Source: Bog-473 sp963707835 (GTDB lineage Bacteria > Actinomycetota > Acidimicrobiia > Acidimicrobiales > RAAP-2). Taken from it: a DNA stretch of 64,000 nucleotides. Shown piece after piece: positions 16,362 to 26,290 of this stretch. The translations under genes and the position numbers were made by a program. Under the pieces are notes generated by a model, which was given only the letters and a program-made list of their open reading frames with translations, was not told where the DNA came from and searched no databases. The stretch's first letter is position 1, and every line of letters starts with the position of its first letter. Location of the stretch: assembly GCA_963707835.1 (NCBI GenBank), contig CAVPRI010000001.1, positions 1,426,001-1,490,000 on the forward strand, in the 5' to 3' direction.

Positions 16362-17464
16362 CAGGCCGGGGAGGGCTGAAGGGATCCCTGCCGCATGGTC
16401 AGGAGCCGGGTGAACTCCTTGGGGCGCGAGGTGATGGCCAGCGCGTCCTCGTACTCGACGGTGTTGGACGAGACGAGATCGGCGAGGCTCGACTCCATCG
16501 TGCACATCCCCTCGGCCTGGTTGGTCGTGATGATGTTCGGGAGCTGGTGGGTCTTGCCTTCCCGGATGATGTTGCGGACCGGGCTGTTGGCGATGAGGAT
16601 CTCGAACGCCGCCACCATGCCCCCGGCGGTCCGGGGCAGGAGGCGCTGGGCGATGACCGCGCTGAGCGAAGAGCCGAGCTGTACCCGGATCTGCTCCTGG
16701 CGCCACGACGGGAAGACGTCGATGATGCGGTCGATGGCCTGCGAGGCATCGTTGGTGTGCAGGGTGGCGAAGACCAGGTGGCCGGTCTCGGCCAGGGTCA
16801 GGGCCAGCTGGATGGACTCGAGGTCGCGCATCTCACCGACCAGGAGGACGTCGGGGTCCTCCCGCAGGGCGGAGCGGAGCGCCCGCTCGAACGAGGGGCT
16901 GTCGGTTCCCACCTCGCGCTGGCTCACCGCGGCCATGCCGTGCTGGTGGACGTACTCGATGGGGTCCTCGATGGTCAGCACGTGGACCGAGCGGGTCTGG
17001 TTGATGCGGCTGATGACCGAGGCCAGGGTGGTGGACTTGCCCGACCCGGTCGGGCCGGTCACGAGCACCAGGCCCCGGGGAAGCCGGGCCAGCCACTCGG
17101 CCACCGAGGGCAGCCCGAGCTCCTCGAAGGTCGGGATGTCGGAGGGGATCATGCGCAGGGCCAGGGCCATGTCACCCTTCTGGGTGAAGGCGCTGCCACG
17201 GAGGCGGGCCCGATCGAGGTAGGAGAACGAGAAGTCGACGTCTTGCTGCTCCTCGAAGGTCTTGATCTGCTCGGGACCGAGCAGGCTGGCCACGATCTCC
17301 TCGATCTGCTGGCCGGAGAGGACCGGTGACCCCTCGAGGACCTTGAGCTTGCCGTCGACGCGGATCCGGGGTTCCGAGCCCGCAGTGAGCAGGAGGTCCG
17401 AAGCCTTGCTCTCCCACATGGCGTCGAGCCACGGCGAAATCGTTTCGATGTTGGTGTGTCGCAT
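16361..17464 (-). CDS. pilT: Type IV pilus retraction ATPase PilT
   Basis: A 367-residue hexameric ATPase that powers pilus disassembly. Its N-terminal PAS-like domain starts WLDAMWESKASDLLLTAGSEP. The Walker A is GPTGSGKS (137-144), the Asp box lies in TIEDPIEYVHQHGMAAVSQRE, Walker B in DVLLVGEMRD, and the His box in ATLHTNDASQAIDRIIDVFP. The retraction-specific AIRNLIRE-type C-terminal motif is present as PVRNIIREGK. It lies downstream of the pilin gene behind a strong hairpin, so it may have its own promoter around 17465-17520. Confidence 0.95.
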   Translation of the reverse strand: MRHTNIETISPWLDAMWESKASDLLLTAGSEPRIRVDGKLKVLEGSPVLSGQQIEEIVASLLGPEQIKTFEEQQDVDFSFSYLDRARLRGSAFTQKGDMALALRMIPSDIPTFEELGLPSVAEWLARLPRGLVLVTGPTGSGKSTTLASVISRINQTRSVHVLTIEDPIEYVHQHGMAAVSQREVGTDSPSFERALRSALREDPDVLLVGEMRDLESIQLALTLAETGHLVFATLHTNDASQAIDRIIDVFPSWRQEQIRVQLGSSLSAVIAQRLLPRTAGGMVAAFEILIANSPVRNIIREGKTHQLPNIITTNQAEGMCTMESSLADLVSSNTVEYEDALAITSRPKEFTRLLTMRQGSLQPSPA

Positions 17465-17521
17465 GGTTCCCCCCTCCTTCTCCTTCTCAACGATTGATAG
17501 TGGTGATCTCGATGGTGAAGT

Positions 17522-17556
17522 CCAAAGCGCCCGGCCCAGAGGGCCGGGCGCTTTGG
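17522..17556. terminator. Strong hairpin between pilin and pilT genes
   Basis: A perfect 16-bp stem (CCAAAGCGCCCGGCCC and its complement) with a three-base loop lies 42 bp after the pilin stop on the minus strand. It probably ends or attenuates the highly expressed pilin transcript before pilT. No clear U-tract follows. Confidence 0.75.
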
Positions 17557-17598
17557 TTCACTCTTGATTTACGGTTCCTGTAACTGCTGAGGTGCTAC

Positions 17599-18108
17599 TT
17601 ACACACCGTTGCAGGCAGAGCCGCCGTCGTATGGCTGGAGCGTGCCGCCAGGCGTGCCGGCGAAGACAGTGCCGGCGGGGTATGCGCCGCCGCCGGCCTG
17701 AGTCGCCAGCTTGGTCCCGGTAGCCCCGTTGTTCACGCCCGTGGTGCCGTCCGTCACGGTGTCGCCCTGGATGGCGACGATGTACGCCGGGTTGTTGGCC
17801 GCGGCGTGCAGGAAGGGACCACCGTTGGCAGAACCAGTGAGGTCACTGGTTGCGCCAGGCGCGGTGTTGGCAGTGTTCGAGGCCGAGTTCTGGTAAGCCG
17901 CCACGGCGACCTCGTAGGACTTGGCGTCCGAGTTACACGCTGCCACGGCGCTCTGGCCGGTCACGCCGCTGAGGGCGAAGATGACCGTCGCGGCCAGGAT
18001 GCCGATGACGACGATGACGATCAGGAGCTCGATGAGGGTGAAGCCCGACTCTGCGTCGAACTGCCGACCTCGGCGAAGCGCCACGATCTCGCGTAGGTGC
18101 CTAATCAT
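17599..18108 (-). CDS. pilA: Type IV major pilin, class III signal peptide
   Basis: A 169-residue prepilin. A basic leader of 22 residues ends at SG, followed by the mature N-terminus FTLIELLIVIVVIGILAA with the conserved Glu5, so PilD would cut before F23. The mature protein has a Ser/Ala/Thr/Gly-rich head with two Cys, one in VAACNSDAKSYE and one near the end (GGSACNGV), which could form the usual disulphide-bounded loop. Start ATG 18108. The hairpin at 17522 follows the gene. Confidence 0.92.
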   Translation of the reverse strand: MIRHLREIVALRRGRQFDAESGFTLIELLIVIVVIGILAATVIFALSGVTGQSAVAACNSDAKSYEVAVAAYQNSASNTANTAPGATSDLTGSANGGPFLHAAANNPAYIVAIQGDTVTDGTTGVNNGATGTKLATQAGGGAYPAGTVFAGTPGGTLQPYDGGSACNGV

Positions 18109-18303
18109 TTGCGGTGATACCGCCTTTCGCTGTTGGGCACCTGCAGAATTCAGGTGCTTTGGATATCTCCCTCGCCAATGAGGAGTCTTTGGGAAGGTAC
18201 CTGGATGGGTCCTTTCCATCAATGCTTTCGGCCGTTTGTTGTCCAATCTGTAGGCGACTTTTGTATGTGTTGTGTGTGCAGTGGGAGTCCATTGAGAAGC
18301 GAT

Positions 18304-19512
18304 CTACTGCACCTTGACCTGGTGGTAGATGCCGTACATGGCGGACACCAGCGCGACAGCGACGAACCCGACGATCACGCCCATGAAGACGATGACAGCC
18401 GGCTCGAAGAGGCTGGTGAAGCGCTTGAGCTTGACGTCGAGCTCGCGGTTGTAGAACTCGGCTGCCGTTTCGAGCTGGGAGTCCAGCGTTCCGGTCTCCT
18501 CGCCGACGCGGAACATCTGACGCGCCGCTCCAGGGAAGAGGTCGGTTCGGGCGATCGGCTCGGCCAGACCCCGCCCCTCGATCATCTCCTCACGCACATG
18601 GGTCAGCGCGTCGCGGTACACGGAGTTGTTGGCCGTTTCGGCGGTCACCCGCATGGCATCGGGAAGGCCGACGCCGGCGCGGAGCATGGAGGAGAGGATG
18701 CGGCACGTCCGCTCGATCACGGCCGTGCGCACCAGGTCCCCGAGAATGGGCAACTTCAGGATCATGGAGTCCAGCAACGCCTTGCCGCCGCGCGACCTGC
18801 GGAGGGCGATCGTGCCTGCGACGAGGACGACGAGAACCCCTGCGATGGCGAACCACCAATGGCTGACGAAGTTCGAGCCGCTCAGCAGCATCCGTGTCGG
18901 GAGGGGGAGTTTGGCGTTGAACGACTTGAAGAAGGTCACGAACTTGGGCATGACGAAGGTGGCCAGGACGACCACGACCCCGATCGCCATGACAGCCACG
19001 ACGGCGGGGTAGATGAGCGCGCTGGTGACTTGCGATCGCGCTTCGATGTCACGCTCGAGGTAGTCGGCCAGCTGGTCGAGCACGACGTCGAGGTTTCCGG
19101 TCAGCTCGGCCGAGGAGAGGATCCCGATGTAGTAGCTGGGGAACGCCTCGGGGTGAGCGGCGGCGGCCGAGGCGAAGGTGTCACCCGCCTGCACCCGCTC
19201 GATCATGTCGAGCAGGGCACGCTGGAGCATCTTGTCGGGCGTCTCCTGCGCGATGACGTCGAGGGCTTCCATGATGGGCATGCCGGCCCGCACGAAGACG
19301 CTCAACTGGCGCGAGAAGTGCATCACGTCCTTGCGCGGGACCAGCTTCTTGGTCATCTCGAACTGCAGGACGCTCTTCCTCTGTGAGACCTCGACGCTCT
19401 GGTAGCCGCGATCGAGCAGGGCCAGGTGCGCGGCGCCGGTGGACGCAGCTTCTTCGACGCCGGAGATCCTCTTTCCCGAGGTGTCGACGGCGCTGTAGCG
19501 GTACTTTTCCAT
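18304..19512 (-). CDS. pilC: Type IV pilus inner-membrane platform protein PilC
   Basis: A 402-residue type II secretion F-domain protein on which the PilB and PilT motors act. It has two F domains, each a soluble helical bundle then a membrane helix. The first begins FSRQLSVFVRAGMPIMEALDVI and is followed by a membrane helix at VMAIGVVVVLATFVMP. The second begins RTCRILSSMLRAGVGLPDAMRV, and the terminal helix is EPAVIVFMGVIVGFVAVALV. Length is normal for the family. It starts 20 bp after the pilB stop. Confidence 0.95.
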   Translation of the reverse strand: MEKYRYSAVDTSGKRISGVEEAASTGAAHLALLDRGYQSVEVSQRKSVLQFEMTKKLVPRKDVMHFSRQLSVFVRAGMPIMEALDVIAQETPDKMLQRALLDMIERVQAGDTFASAAAAHPEAFPSYYIGILSSAELTGNLDVVLDQLADYLERDIEARSQVTSALIYPAVVAVMAIGVVVVLATFVMPKFVTFFKSFNAKLPLPTRMLLSGSNFVSHWWFAIAGVLVVLVAGTIALRRSRGGKALLDSMILKLPILGDLVRTAVIERTCRILSSMLRAGVGLPDAMRVTAETANNSVYRDALTHVREEMIEGRGLAEPIARTDLFPGAARQMFRVGEETGTLDSQLETAAEFYNRELDVKLKRFTSLFEPAVIVFMGVIVGFVAVALVSAMYGIYHQVKVQ

Positions 19513-19531
19513 GGAGAGCCTCTCGTCCCTG

Positions 19532-21386
19532 CTAGAGCGAATAGATGCTGCGGATGACTTCTGCGATCGTCGTGACGTCCTGATCGACGAGGCTGATGGC
19601 CTCCTCGCGCAAGGTGCGCATGCCCTGCTTCTGGGCCATGCGCCGCAACTCGTCCTGGGTGGCCCAGCCGACGATGAGCCGCTTGATCTCAGGCGTCATC
19701 TGGAGGAGCTCGTAGACGCCGATGCGGTCCTGGTAGCCCGTGTGGCCACAGAAGTTGCACCCGGTGCCCATGTAGAAGTCCTGCTTGGGGCTGCCGCCGC
19801 TCTCCTCGTAGAAGCTCATCTCTTCCTGGGTGGGGGTGTAGCGCGCCTTGCACGAGGGGCAGATCCTTCGCACGAGCCGCTGGCCGACGATGCGCCATGA
19901 CCGAGGAGGCGATGAGGAAGGACTCGATCCCCATGTCGAGGAAGCGGTGCAGGGCCGACACCGAGTCGGTGGCGTGCAGCGAGGAGAGCACGAAGTGGCC
20001 GGTGAGGGCGGACTGCACGGCGATGCGAGCGGTCTCGACGTCACGGATCTCGCCGACCAGGATCACATCGGGGTCTTGGCGCAGGATGGACTTCAGTCCG
20101 CTGGCGAAGGTGAGGCCGGCCTGCTCGTTCGTCTGGATCTGGTTGATCGAGGGGAAGACGTACTCGACCGGGTCCTCGATGGTCATGATGTTGCGGGTGG
20201 GGTCGTCGATCTGGCTCAAGGTGGCGTACAGCGTGGTGGTCTTGCCGCTCCCGGTGGGGCCGGCGCAGAGCACCATGCCGAAGGGGGAGCTGGACCAGCT
20301 TGGAGAAGGCCTGTGCGTGTCGGCGGGCATGCCCGAGGTCGCGAGGCGGAACACCGAGCGGCTCTTGTCGAGGATCCGCATGACGCACCTCTCGCCCCAG
20401 ATGGTGGCCACCGTGGCGACGCGGATGTCGATGTCCCTGCCGTCGATCGTGGTGGTGATCTGGCCGTCCTGGGGCCGGCGCCGTTCGACGATGTTCATCC
20501 CGGCCATGATCTTGATGCGGCTCACCAACCCGACGCCCATGGCGGCCGGGAGGTCCAGGACCTCCTTGAGCGCACCGTCGATGCGGAAGCGAACCCGCAC
20601 GACGTCATCCGACGGCTCGATGTGGACGTCCGAGGCGCGGTCTCGCATGGCCTGGGTGAGGATGCGGGTGACGACCTGCACGATCGGCGCGTCGTCGGCC
20701 ACGACCTCCGCTTCGGCGATCTCGATCCCACCCTTCCGCCGACTGCCCTCGACCGCCTCGAAGGCCTCCACGAGGCGTCCCACCCCGCCGATGGCCTGGT
20801 AGCTCGAATCGATCACCCACTGGATGTCCGATGCCGGCGCCAGCATGAAGTGGACCGGGCGGTCACTGGTCTCGGAGAGAAGGGCGCGGATGCCCACGGA
20901 GGGCTGTTCGGCGACGGCCACGTGGAGGCCCTTGTCGTCGAGGCTGACCGGTACCACCTTGTGTTGGCGCACGATCTCCTCGGGGACCGAGCGAGAGCCT
21001 CGGGTTCGGGGTTGTTCTGGCGGAGGTCGACAACGTCCATCCCGAGGAGCCCGGCCAGGAACAGGGTCAGCTCCTGGGGCGTGAGCGCCCCCATGGTCAC
21101 CAGGGTCTCGCCAATCCGCGCTCCGGTTTCCTTCTGGATCTGCAGGGCGCGGCGCGATGTCGTCCTCGCCCACCAGTCCCTTGCGGACCATGAGGCTGCC
21201 AAAGGGCTCGGTGCTCAGGGACTGGCTCGGTGCTGACTCGACCGCTTCCGCCTCAGCTCCGCCATCAGGCTCCGCCTCGGCGAGTGCGACCGCGGACTGG
21301 GTGGCGTCCACGGCTAGCTCGTGTGACGACCCGTTGAGGTCGTCACTGTCCGGGCGCTGCGCCTTGTCCTTCCGTCCGAGTTTCAA
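19532..21386 (-). pseudogene. pilB: Type IV pilus assembly ATPase PilB, broken by several frame changes
   Basis: The full PilB domain order is present: an N-terminal GSPII_E domain, Walker A GPTGSGKTTT, the Asp box IEDPVEYVFPSINQ, Walker B DVILVGEIRD, and a tetra-Cys zinc site (CPSC, CNFC) near the C-terminus. It is not in one frame. One base is extra near 21152 (DIA to RALQIQKETG) and one is missing near 21000 (before SVPEEIV). One is missing near 20322 and one extra near 20285 (the AFSKLVQLP stretch). A final extra base lies near 19892 (MA to IVGQRLVRRIC). Start TTG 21386, after AGGAG. Since pilC, pilA and pilT are intact, these may be sequencing indels in GC runs, not true decay. Confidence 0.8.
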
Positions 21387-21738
21387 CGGTGCTCCTGACT
21401 GTGCAGGCGGGGCCCTCGAGGCGACCGCCATCGGTGCGAGCCCGCCCCTGCATCGCCAAATTCGGGACGTCCTGCAATGCCTCAGCCTCGAGACACCTTT
21501 GCTCGCCTTTTGGAGGTCGGCAGGTCAGCCGGTCGAGTTGAGGACCACTTCCTCGGATCCCGCGGACGGCGAGCCGCTCCCGCGCATCGCAGGTGGGTAC
21601 TCCCGTCCAAAGACGCACGAAATTGTCGGAGGACCCGGTAATCACGCACGAAAGCACCGGCGATCGGGCCCGGATGGCCTGACAGGAAGCGTGGGAGGGA
21701 GGGCGAGGGCGTCGGCGGGCGCGCGGGGCCGGGCCAGG

Positions 21739-21984
21739 TCAGGTCGGGCGGTCGCGACGGCTCCCCAGGTGCCAGCCATGGCAGACGCCGCACCGGTAGG
21801 CATCGAGAGAGATCCCGGCCTCGCGACGGCGCTCCTCCGCCACCACCAATGCCTCGCCCTCGCTGCCGTAGGCGTTCTTCGGAGCTCCGTCGGCCAGCCA
21901 GTGGCCGCCGGAGCTCGGAGGTCGAGCATCGGGATCGCGCCGGGGGGACCCTCGTCGCTTCGAGCGCCGGCCCATGGACCCCAT
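21739..21984 (-). CDS. Small Cys/His protein, putative zinc-binding
   Basis: An 81-residue protein. A basic disordered N-terminus (RRSKRRGSPRRD) is followed by KNAYGSEGEALVVAEERRREAG and then YRCGVCHGWHLGS, a CxxC plus His arrangement suited to one zinc ion or an RNA or DNA contact. It lies alone upstream of pilB on the same strand, 352 bp away. I know of similar short actinobacterial proteins with the CxxCxxWHL ending, but no assigned function. Confidence 0.6.
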   Translation of the reverse strand: MGSMGRRSKRRGSPRRDPDARPPSSGGHWLADGAPKNAYGSEGEALVVAEERRREAGISLDAYRCGVCHGWHLGSRRDRPT

Positions 21985-22176
21985 TCTCGCGAACGCACGT
22001 CGCCCGGACGCGCCCGACGCGCCCTGGGTTCGACGGAGGGGGACTCGGGGTCAAACTGGGCGCGTCAGACTGACTCCAGTCTATGGACGAGGTCGGCTCG
22101 TCGACGCGGTCGTGGTTTCTGCCGTGCTCGAGGGTCGCCGTTGGTCCGTCGGGGTCGTCTCTGCAACGATGACGCC

Positions 22177-22509
22177 ATGGCCAAGACCGTGATCGTGAAG
22201 CTCATCGACGACCTCGACGGGGGGGATGCCGACGAGACGGTGTCCTTCGCGTTGGACGGGCGTTCGTACGAGATCGACCTGAGTACCGCCAATGCCGAAC
22301 GCCTGCGCCAGGCGCTCACGCCCTTCGTGGAGGGAGCCAGGGTGCGGGGCGGTGCCTCCGGCCGTGCGGGGGCCTCGAACACCAAGACCATGTTCTCGCA
22401 GCTGACCGAGGACGAGAAGGCCCGCTTCCGGGCCTGGGCCGACATGGCAACGGCGCGGCGAATCAGCGACGACCGGGTGAACGGTTGGATCGCGGCGGGC
22501 AAGCCGTGA
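22177..22509 (+). CDS. lsr2: Lsr2 nucleoid-associated protein
   Basis: A 110-residue actinobacterial H-NS analogue that bridges AT-rich DNA and silences foreign genes. The N-terminal dimerisation domain is KTVIVKLIDDLDGGDADETV with FALDGRSYEIDLS, then a basic linker. The C-terminal domain ends ATARRISDDRVNGWIAAG. The usual R-G-R AT-hook loop is not obvious: the corresponding place reads WADMATARRISDD, so its minor-groove contact may differ. Start ATG 22177. Genes silenced by it could include the AT-richer accessory segments of this region. Confidence 0.85.
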   Translation: MAKTVIVKLIDDLDGGDADETVSFALDGRSYEIDLSTANAERLRQALTPFVEGARVRGGASGRAGASNTKTMFSQLTEDEKARFRAWADMATARRISDDRVNGWIAAGKP

Positions 22510-22537
22510 CCGTTCTTGCGCTGACGCGCTGACGCGG

Positions 22538-22571
22538 CACCGCCCGCACCGGCGGAGCGGTGCGGGCGGTG
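22538..22571. terminator. Bidirectional hairpin between lsr2 and the HtrA gene
   Basis: A perfect 13-bp stem CACCGCCCGCACC/GGTGCGGGCGGTG with an 8-base loop sits between the convergent lsr2 and HtrA genes and would serve both strands. Confidence 0.75.
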
Positions 22572-22619
22572 TGCGGTCGTCAGGGGCGAGGTGACGGCCG
22601 GATCGGGGTCACGTCGGCG

Positions 22620-24314
22620 TTACTGGGGCGGCCCCGAGGAGAGCTGCACCGTCGCTGTGTGGGACTGCCCGCTGGTGTCGGTCCAGGTGATGCTGACCTT
22701 GTCACCGGGGTGGTGCTGGCTCATGGCGTTGGTCAGCTCGTTGGCCGAGCTGATCGATGTGCCGCCGAGCGCCGTGATCACGTCACCTTGGGCCAGACCG
22801 GCTTCCTGGGCCGGCCCGTTGGTGACCACACCGGCCACGGCGGCACCCGACGTGGACGAGCTGCCGTTGCCGGTGTTGCCCGAGTTGCCGCTGCCGAAGA
22901 AGTCGCCGAAGCCACCGCCGGAGTTGTTGGAGCTTCCGGAGCTCGAGCTCCCGGCGCTGACCTCGACCCCGAGGAACGCCGTCGTCCCGATGTGGATGGT
23001 CGACGACCCGTTGCCCGCTTCGATGGCCCGGGCGATCGACAGCGCCGTGTTGATCGGGATGGCGAACCCCTGGTTCCCGCTCGAGTCACCGTTGCCCTGG
23101 AACGAGAAGCCGGCTGAGGCGGCGGTGTCGACGCCCACGACCTGCCCGGACGTGTTGACCAGGGCACCGCCCGAGTCGCCGGGCTGGATGTCGGCGTTGG
23201 TCTGGATCAGCCCGCTGAGCTGCTCCGAGGTCCCGTCACCTTCGTCGCTGGCCGTGATGGACTGGTTGAGCGCGGTCACGGTGCCGCCGGCTGCACTCGG
23301 TGTGCCCCCGGTCCCTCCGGCGTTGCCCACGCCGACCACACCCTGGCCCACGGCCACGCTGGACGAGTTGCCGAGCGTGGCGGTCTGCAGCCCCGAGGCG
23401 TTGTGGAGCTGGAGCACGGCGAGGTCCTTGGTGCGGTCGTAGCCGACCACGCTGGCGGTGTACGTCTGGTGGTTGCCCACGTCGGTCACGCTGATGCTGG
23501 TGGCTCCGTTGATCACGTGGTTGTTGGTCAGGATCACGCCGTTGGAGCTGAGCACGATGCCCGTCCCTGCCGCCTGCTCCTGCTGGTACCCCAGGGTCAC
23601 GTTGATGTCGACCAGGCCGGGGTCGACCTTGGCGGCGATGGCGTCGGCGTCACTCGGGCCCGAGTTCGAGGAACCCGATCCGTTTCCGGAGCTCCCCGAG
23701 TTCCCGTTCCCGAACAAACCGCCGAAGGGAGAGTTGCCGCCGAAAGGATTGCTCGACGAGCCTCCGCTGTTCCCGTTACTGCTCCCGTTGTTCCCCGAGC
23801 CCGAGGGCAGGTTGCCCGAGTTCGAGGACGGCGCGAACGACTGGGTGGAGGTCGACGGGTTGTTCCATGCCGCGTGGCCGATGCCGACGCCGGCGCCCAG
23901 CGCCACGATGGCGGCTGCACCGACCAGGAGGCCGTTGCGCAACCGGTGCGTGCTCGAGCCGGCGGGTGCCGAGGCGGCCGGGGGCATCGACCAGTTGGGT
24001 GCGCCGGGATCGGCCGGAGGCGGTCCGTAGGGAGCGGCGGCCAGCGGCACCCCCAGTGGCGGGGTGCTGGGCTGCTCGGCGCCGCCGGCCGCGGGTTGGA
24101 TGGCCGTGAGCGGCTCCACAGGGGTCATCGGCTCGACCGGGGTCACCGGCTCTGCCGCCTCGGTCGGTGTGACCGGTTCGACGGACCCCTCCGGCTGTGC
24201 CGGGGGCGGCGTCGCCGCCGGGAGCGCGACGGCGCCTGTCGTCTCGTCGGCGGAGGTAGAGGTCTCTTCCTCGTGCGCCCCGCCGCTCGTCTCGTCCCTC
24301 TGGTCCTCGGTCAT
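22620..24314 (-). CDS. HtrA/DegP-like membrane-anchored serine protease with PDZ domain
   Basis: A 564-residue envelope quality-control protease. Residues 1-120 form an acidic Pro-rich cytoplasmic segment, 126-147 the membrane helix, and 150-222 a Ser/Gly/Asn-rich linker. The trypsin-like domain carries His266 (TNNHV), Asp297 (RTKDLAV) and Ser381 (QPGDSGGAL). A PDZ domain follows (FLGVEVS, then VAGVVTNGPAQEAGLAQGD), interrupted by a Ser/Gly/Asn insertion. The architecture matches actinobacterial HtrA (PepD-like). It is monocistronic, with a hairpin at its 3' end. Confidence 0.93.
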   Translation of the reverse strand: MTEDQRDETSGGAHEEETSTSADETTGAVALPAATPPPAQPEGSVEPVTPTEAAEPVTPVEPMTPVEPLTAIQPAAGGAEQPSTPPLGVPLAAAPYGPPPADPGAPNWSMPPAASAPAGSSTHRLRNGLLVGAAAIVALGAGVGIGHAAWNNPSTSTQSFAPSSNSGNLPSGSGNNGSSNGNSGGSSSNPFGGNSPFGGLFGNGNSGSSGNGSGSSNSGPSDADAIAAKVDPGLVDINVTLGYQQEQAAGTGIVLSSNGVILTNNHVINGATSISVTDVGNHQTYTASVVGYDRTKDLAVLQLHNASGLQTATLGNSSSVAVGQGVVGVGNAGGTGGTPSAAGGTVTALNQSITASDEGDGTSEQLSGLIQTNADIQPGDSGGALVNTSGQVVGVDTAASAGFSFQGNGDSSGNQGFAIPINTALSIARAIEAGNGSSTIHIGTTAFLGVEVSAGSSSSGSSNNSGGGFGDFFGSGNSGNTGNGSSSTSGAAVAGVVTNGPAQEAGLAQGDVITALGGTSISSANELTNAMSQHHPGDKVSITWTDTSGQSHTATVQLSSGPPQ

Positions 24315-24473
24315 TTGCGGTCCTCCGTCTGAGACCCGGTCCTCCCCGGGTTCTTCACGGATGCCATTGCACAGGATGGGGCTGTATGCCAGGTCAGAGA
24401 AAGTTATGACCCGGATAAATGTTCTCTGTGAGGAAAATATCCTCGTGATCAGGCTAGGTGCGAGGGGCTGGGG

Positions 24474-26123
24474 TCACGTCGCGCCCGACGGGCCGGAGGT
24501 TCCCGCCGGGGTCATGTCGGGGCGGGACGCATCTTCTCGGACGTAGGACTCCAGGAGATCGCGCTCGTCCTGCCGTCCGGGGAAGAAGAGGCCCACCACC
24601 ACCGCGCCGAGGAGCACGGCGAGGATGCCCGAGGCGTATGCCCAGTGTTGGCCGTGGATGAACGACTCCTTGGCCGCGTTGAGGATCTGTTGGGATTGCT
24701 GGGGGTACTGCTTGGCGATGTCCTCGGCGCCGTCGAAGGACTTGGTCAGCTCGCTCTGCACGTTGGCGTTCACCTCGCTCGAGTTGGGCGACGAGGCCAC
24801 GGCCTTGGCTGCAGCCGACGCGTAGCCTGCCGTGAGAAGGGCTCCCATGATCGACTGCATGATCGCCCCCCCGAGGTCGCGCTGGAGATCGGCGGTGCCC
24901 GAGGCCATGCCCACCCGGGTGACGGGCACCGAGCCCGTCAGCGAGTGCGATGCCGGTGTCCCGGCAAAGCCCACGCCGGCCCCCACGAACGCATAGGCCA
25001 TCCCCACCTCCCAGTAGGGGGTGCCCTCCTTCCAGAGCACCAGCATGGTGAGGAACCCGAGGAAGATGAAGACGTAACCGACCAGCAGGGTGAACCGTGC
25101 CCCCTTGGCCTCGACCAGCTTGGCCGATCTGGGGGCGATGAGAACCATGAAGATGGCAGCCGGGAGGATGGCCAGCCCGGCGTCGACCGTCGAGTAGCCC
25201 AGCACGTTCTGGAGGAACTGCTGCCCGATGAACATGGCCCCCATGAGGCTCCCGAAGACGATGATCCCGGCACACGCGGCCACCCAGAAGACGCGCCGGC
25301 TGGCGACATGGAGGTCGTAGAGCGGCTCGGGTGTCCGCCGCTCACGGATCACGAAGGCCACGATGCCGGCCACGGCGATGACGGCGAGTCCGAACACGAG
25401 TGCACCCTTGTCGGGCACCACCGCGAAGTTGATGGCCAGGATGAGGGCGCCGACCAGCACCGCCGAGAGGATCCCGCCCAGGTTGTCGACCGCCTCGTCG
25501 GTCTCGTTGACGTGGCTCGGGATCAGCCTCCTCGACAGCGGAATGGCGACGACGATGAGCGGGATGGTGATCAGGAACACCGAGCCCCACCAGAACTTGG
25601 CGAGCAGGAGGCCCGCCAGGAGCGGGCCCAGGGCCGAAATCGCCCCGCCGGTGGCCGACCACAGGGCGATGCAGCGGGTGCGGCGGGGCCCGCTCCACAG
25701 GGCCGTGATGAGCGAGAGGGTGGTGGGATAGGCCATACCGGCGGCCACGCCGCCGATGAAGCGAGCGCCGATGAGCACGCCGATGCTCGGAGCCCAGGCC
25801 ATCAGCAGGCAGGCGGGCAGTGAGATCGCCACCCCGAGCATCAGCATCTGCTTGCGGCCGTAGCGGTCGCCGAGCGCCCCCAGCCACAGGACCGACACGG
25901 CCAGGCCGAGCGAGTAGCAGATGGCGACCAGGTTGAGCTGGGTCTGTGAGGCGTTGAAGTGCAGGCCGATGCTCGGCAGGGCCACGTTGGCCGAGGCCAG
26001 GGGCAGGTTGGCGACGGCGGCCACCAGGATCAGGGCCGCCAGCACCAGGCCCTGGCGGGCCGGGGCGGCCGACTGACCCTGGCCAGCTCCCGTCGTCTCG
26101 CCCCCCGCGGTTGACGCGCTCAC
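24474..26123 (-). CDS. MFS drug exporter-like, DHA2 (EmrB/QacA) family
   Basis: A 549-residue proton-driven exporter with about 14 membrane helices. Helices 1-2 frame the motif A loop GALGDRYGRKQMLMLG. The antiporter motif C-like helix is GATGGAISALGPLLAGLLL in shape. The long stretch near residues 420-470, rich in Ser/Asn/Gln (SSPNSSEVNANVQSE), is the extracytoplasmic loop before the last helix. The start is a GTG at 26123 after GGGGAGAA. It stands alone, with no repressor beside it. Substrate is unknown. Confidence 0.93.
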   Translation of the reverse strand: MSASTAGGETTGAGQGQSAAPARQGLVLAALILVAAVANLPLASANVALPSIGLHFNASQTQLNLVAICYSLGLAVSVLWLGALGDRYGRKQMLMLGVAISLPACLLMAWAPSIGVLIGARFIGGVAAGMAYPTTLSLITALWSGPRRTRCIALWSATGGAISALGPLLAGLLLAKFWWGSVFLITIPLIVVAIPLSRRLIPSHVNETDEAVDNLGGILSAVLVGALILAINFAVVPDKGALVFGLAVIAVAGIVAFVIRERRTPEPLYDLHVASRRVFWVAACAGIIVFGSLMGAMFIGQQFLQNVLGYSTVDAGLAILPAAIFMVLIAPRSAKLVEAKGARFTLLVGYVFIFLGFLTMLVLWKEGTPYWEVGMAYAFVGAGVGFAGTPASHSLTGSVPVTRVGMASGTADLQRDLGGAIMQSIMGALLTAGYASAAAKAVASSPNSSEVNANVQSELTKSFDGAEDIAKQYPQQSQQILNAAKESFIHGQHWAYASGILAVLLGAVVVGLFFPGRQDERDLLESYVREDASRPDMTPAGTSGPSGAT

Positions 26124-26290
26124 GTGGTTCTCCCCTCGCCGTCCCGTGGCGGCCGCCGACCGTTGGCTCGGCGGTGTGCCAGACCGGGCCACAGTCTGGT
26201 GGGCCGGCCGCCGCGGTACCAGTACCGTCGGGAGCTGCCCCTCAGGGCGTCGCGACGGAATCGGTCCCCGCGGCGGCGACCGCGCCGTGC

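Noticed and set aside
19848..21236. A 462-codon open frame on the plus strand, opposite pilB
   Set aside because: It has shadow composition, and the opposite strand carries unmistakable PilB motifs in spite of its frame changes.
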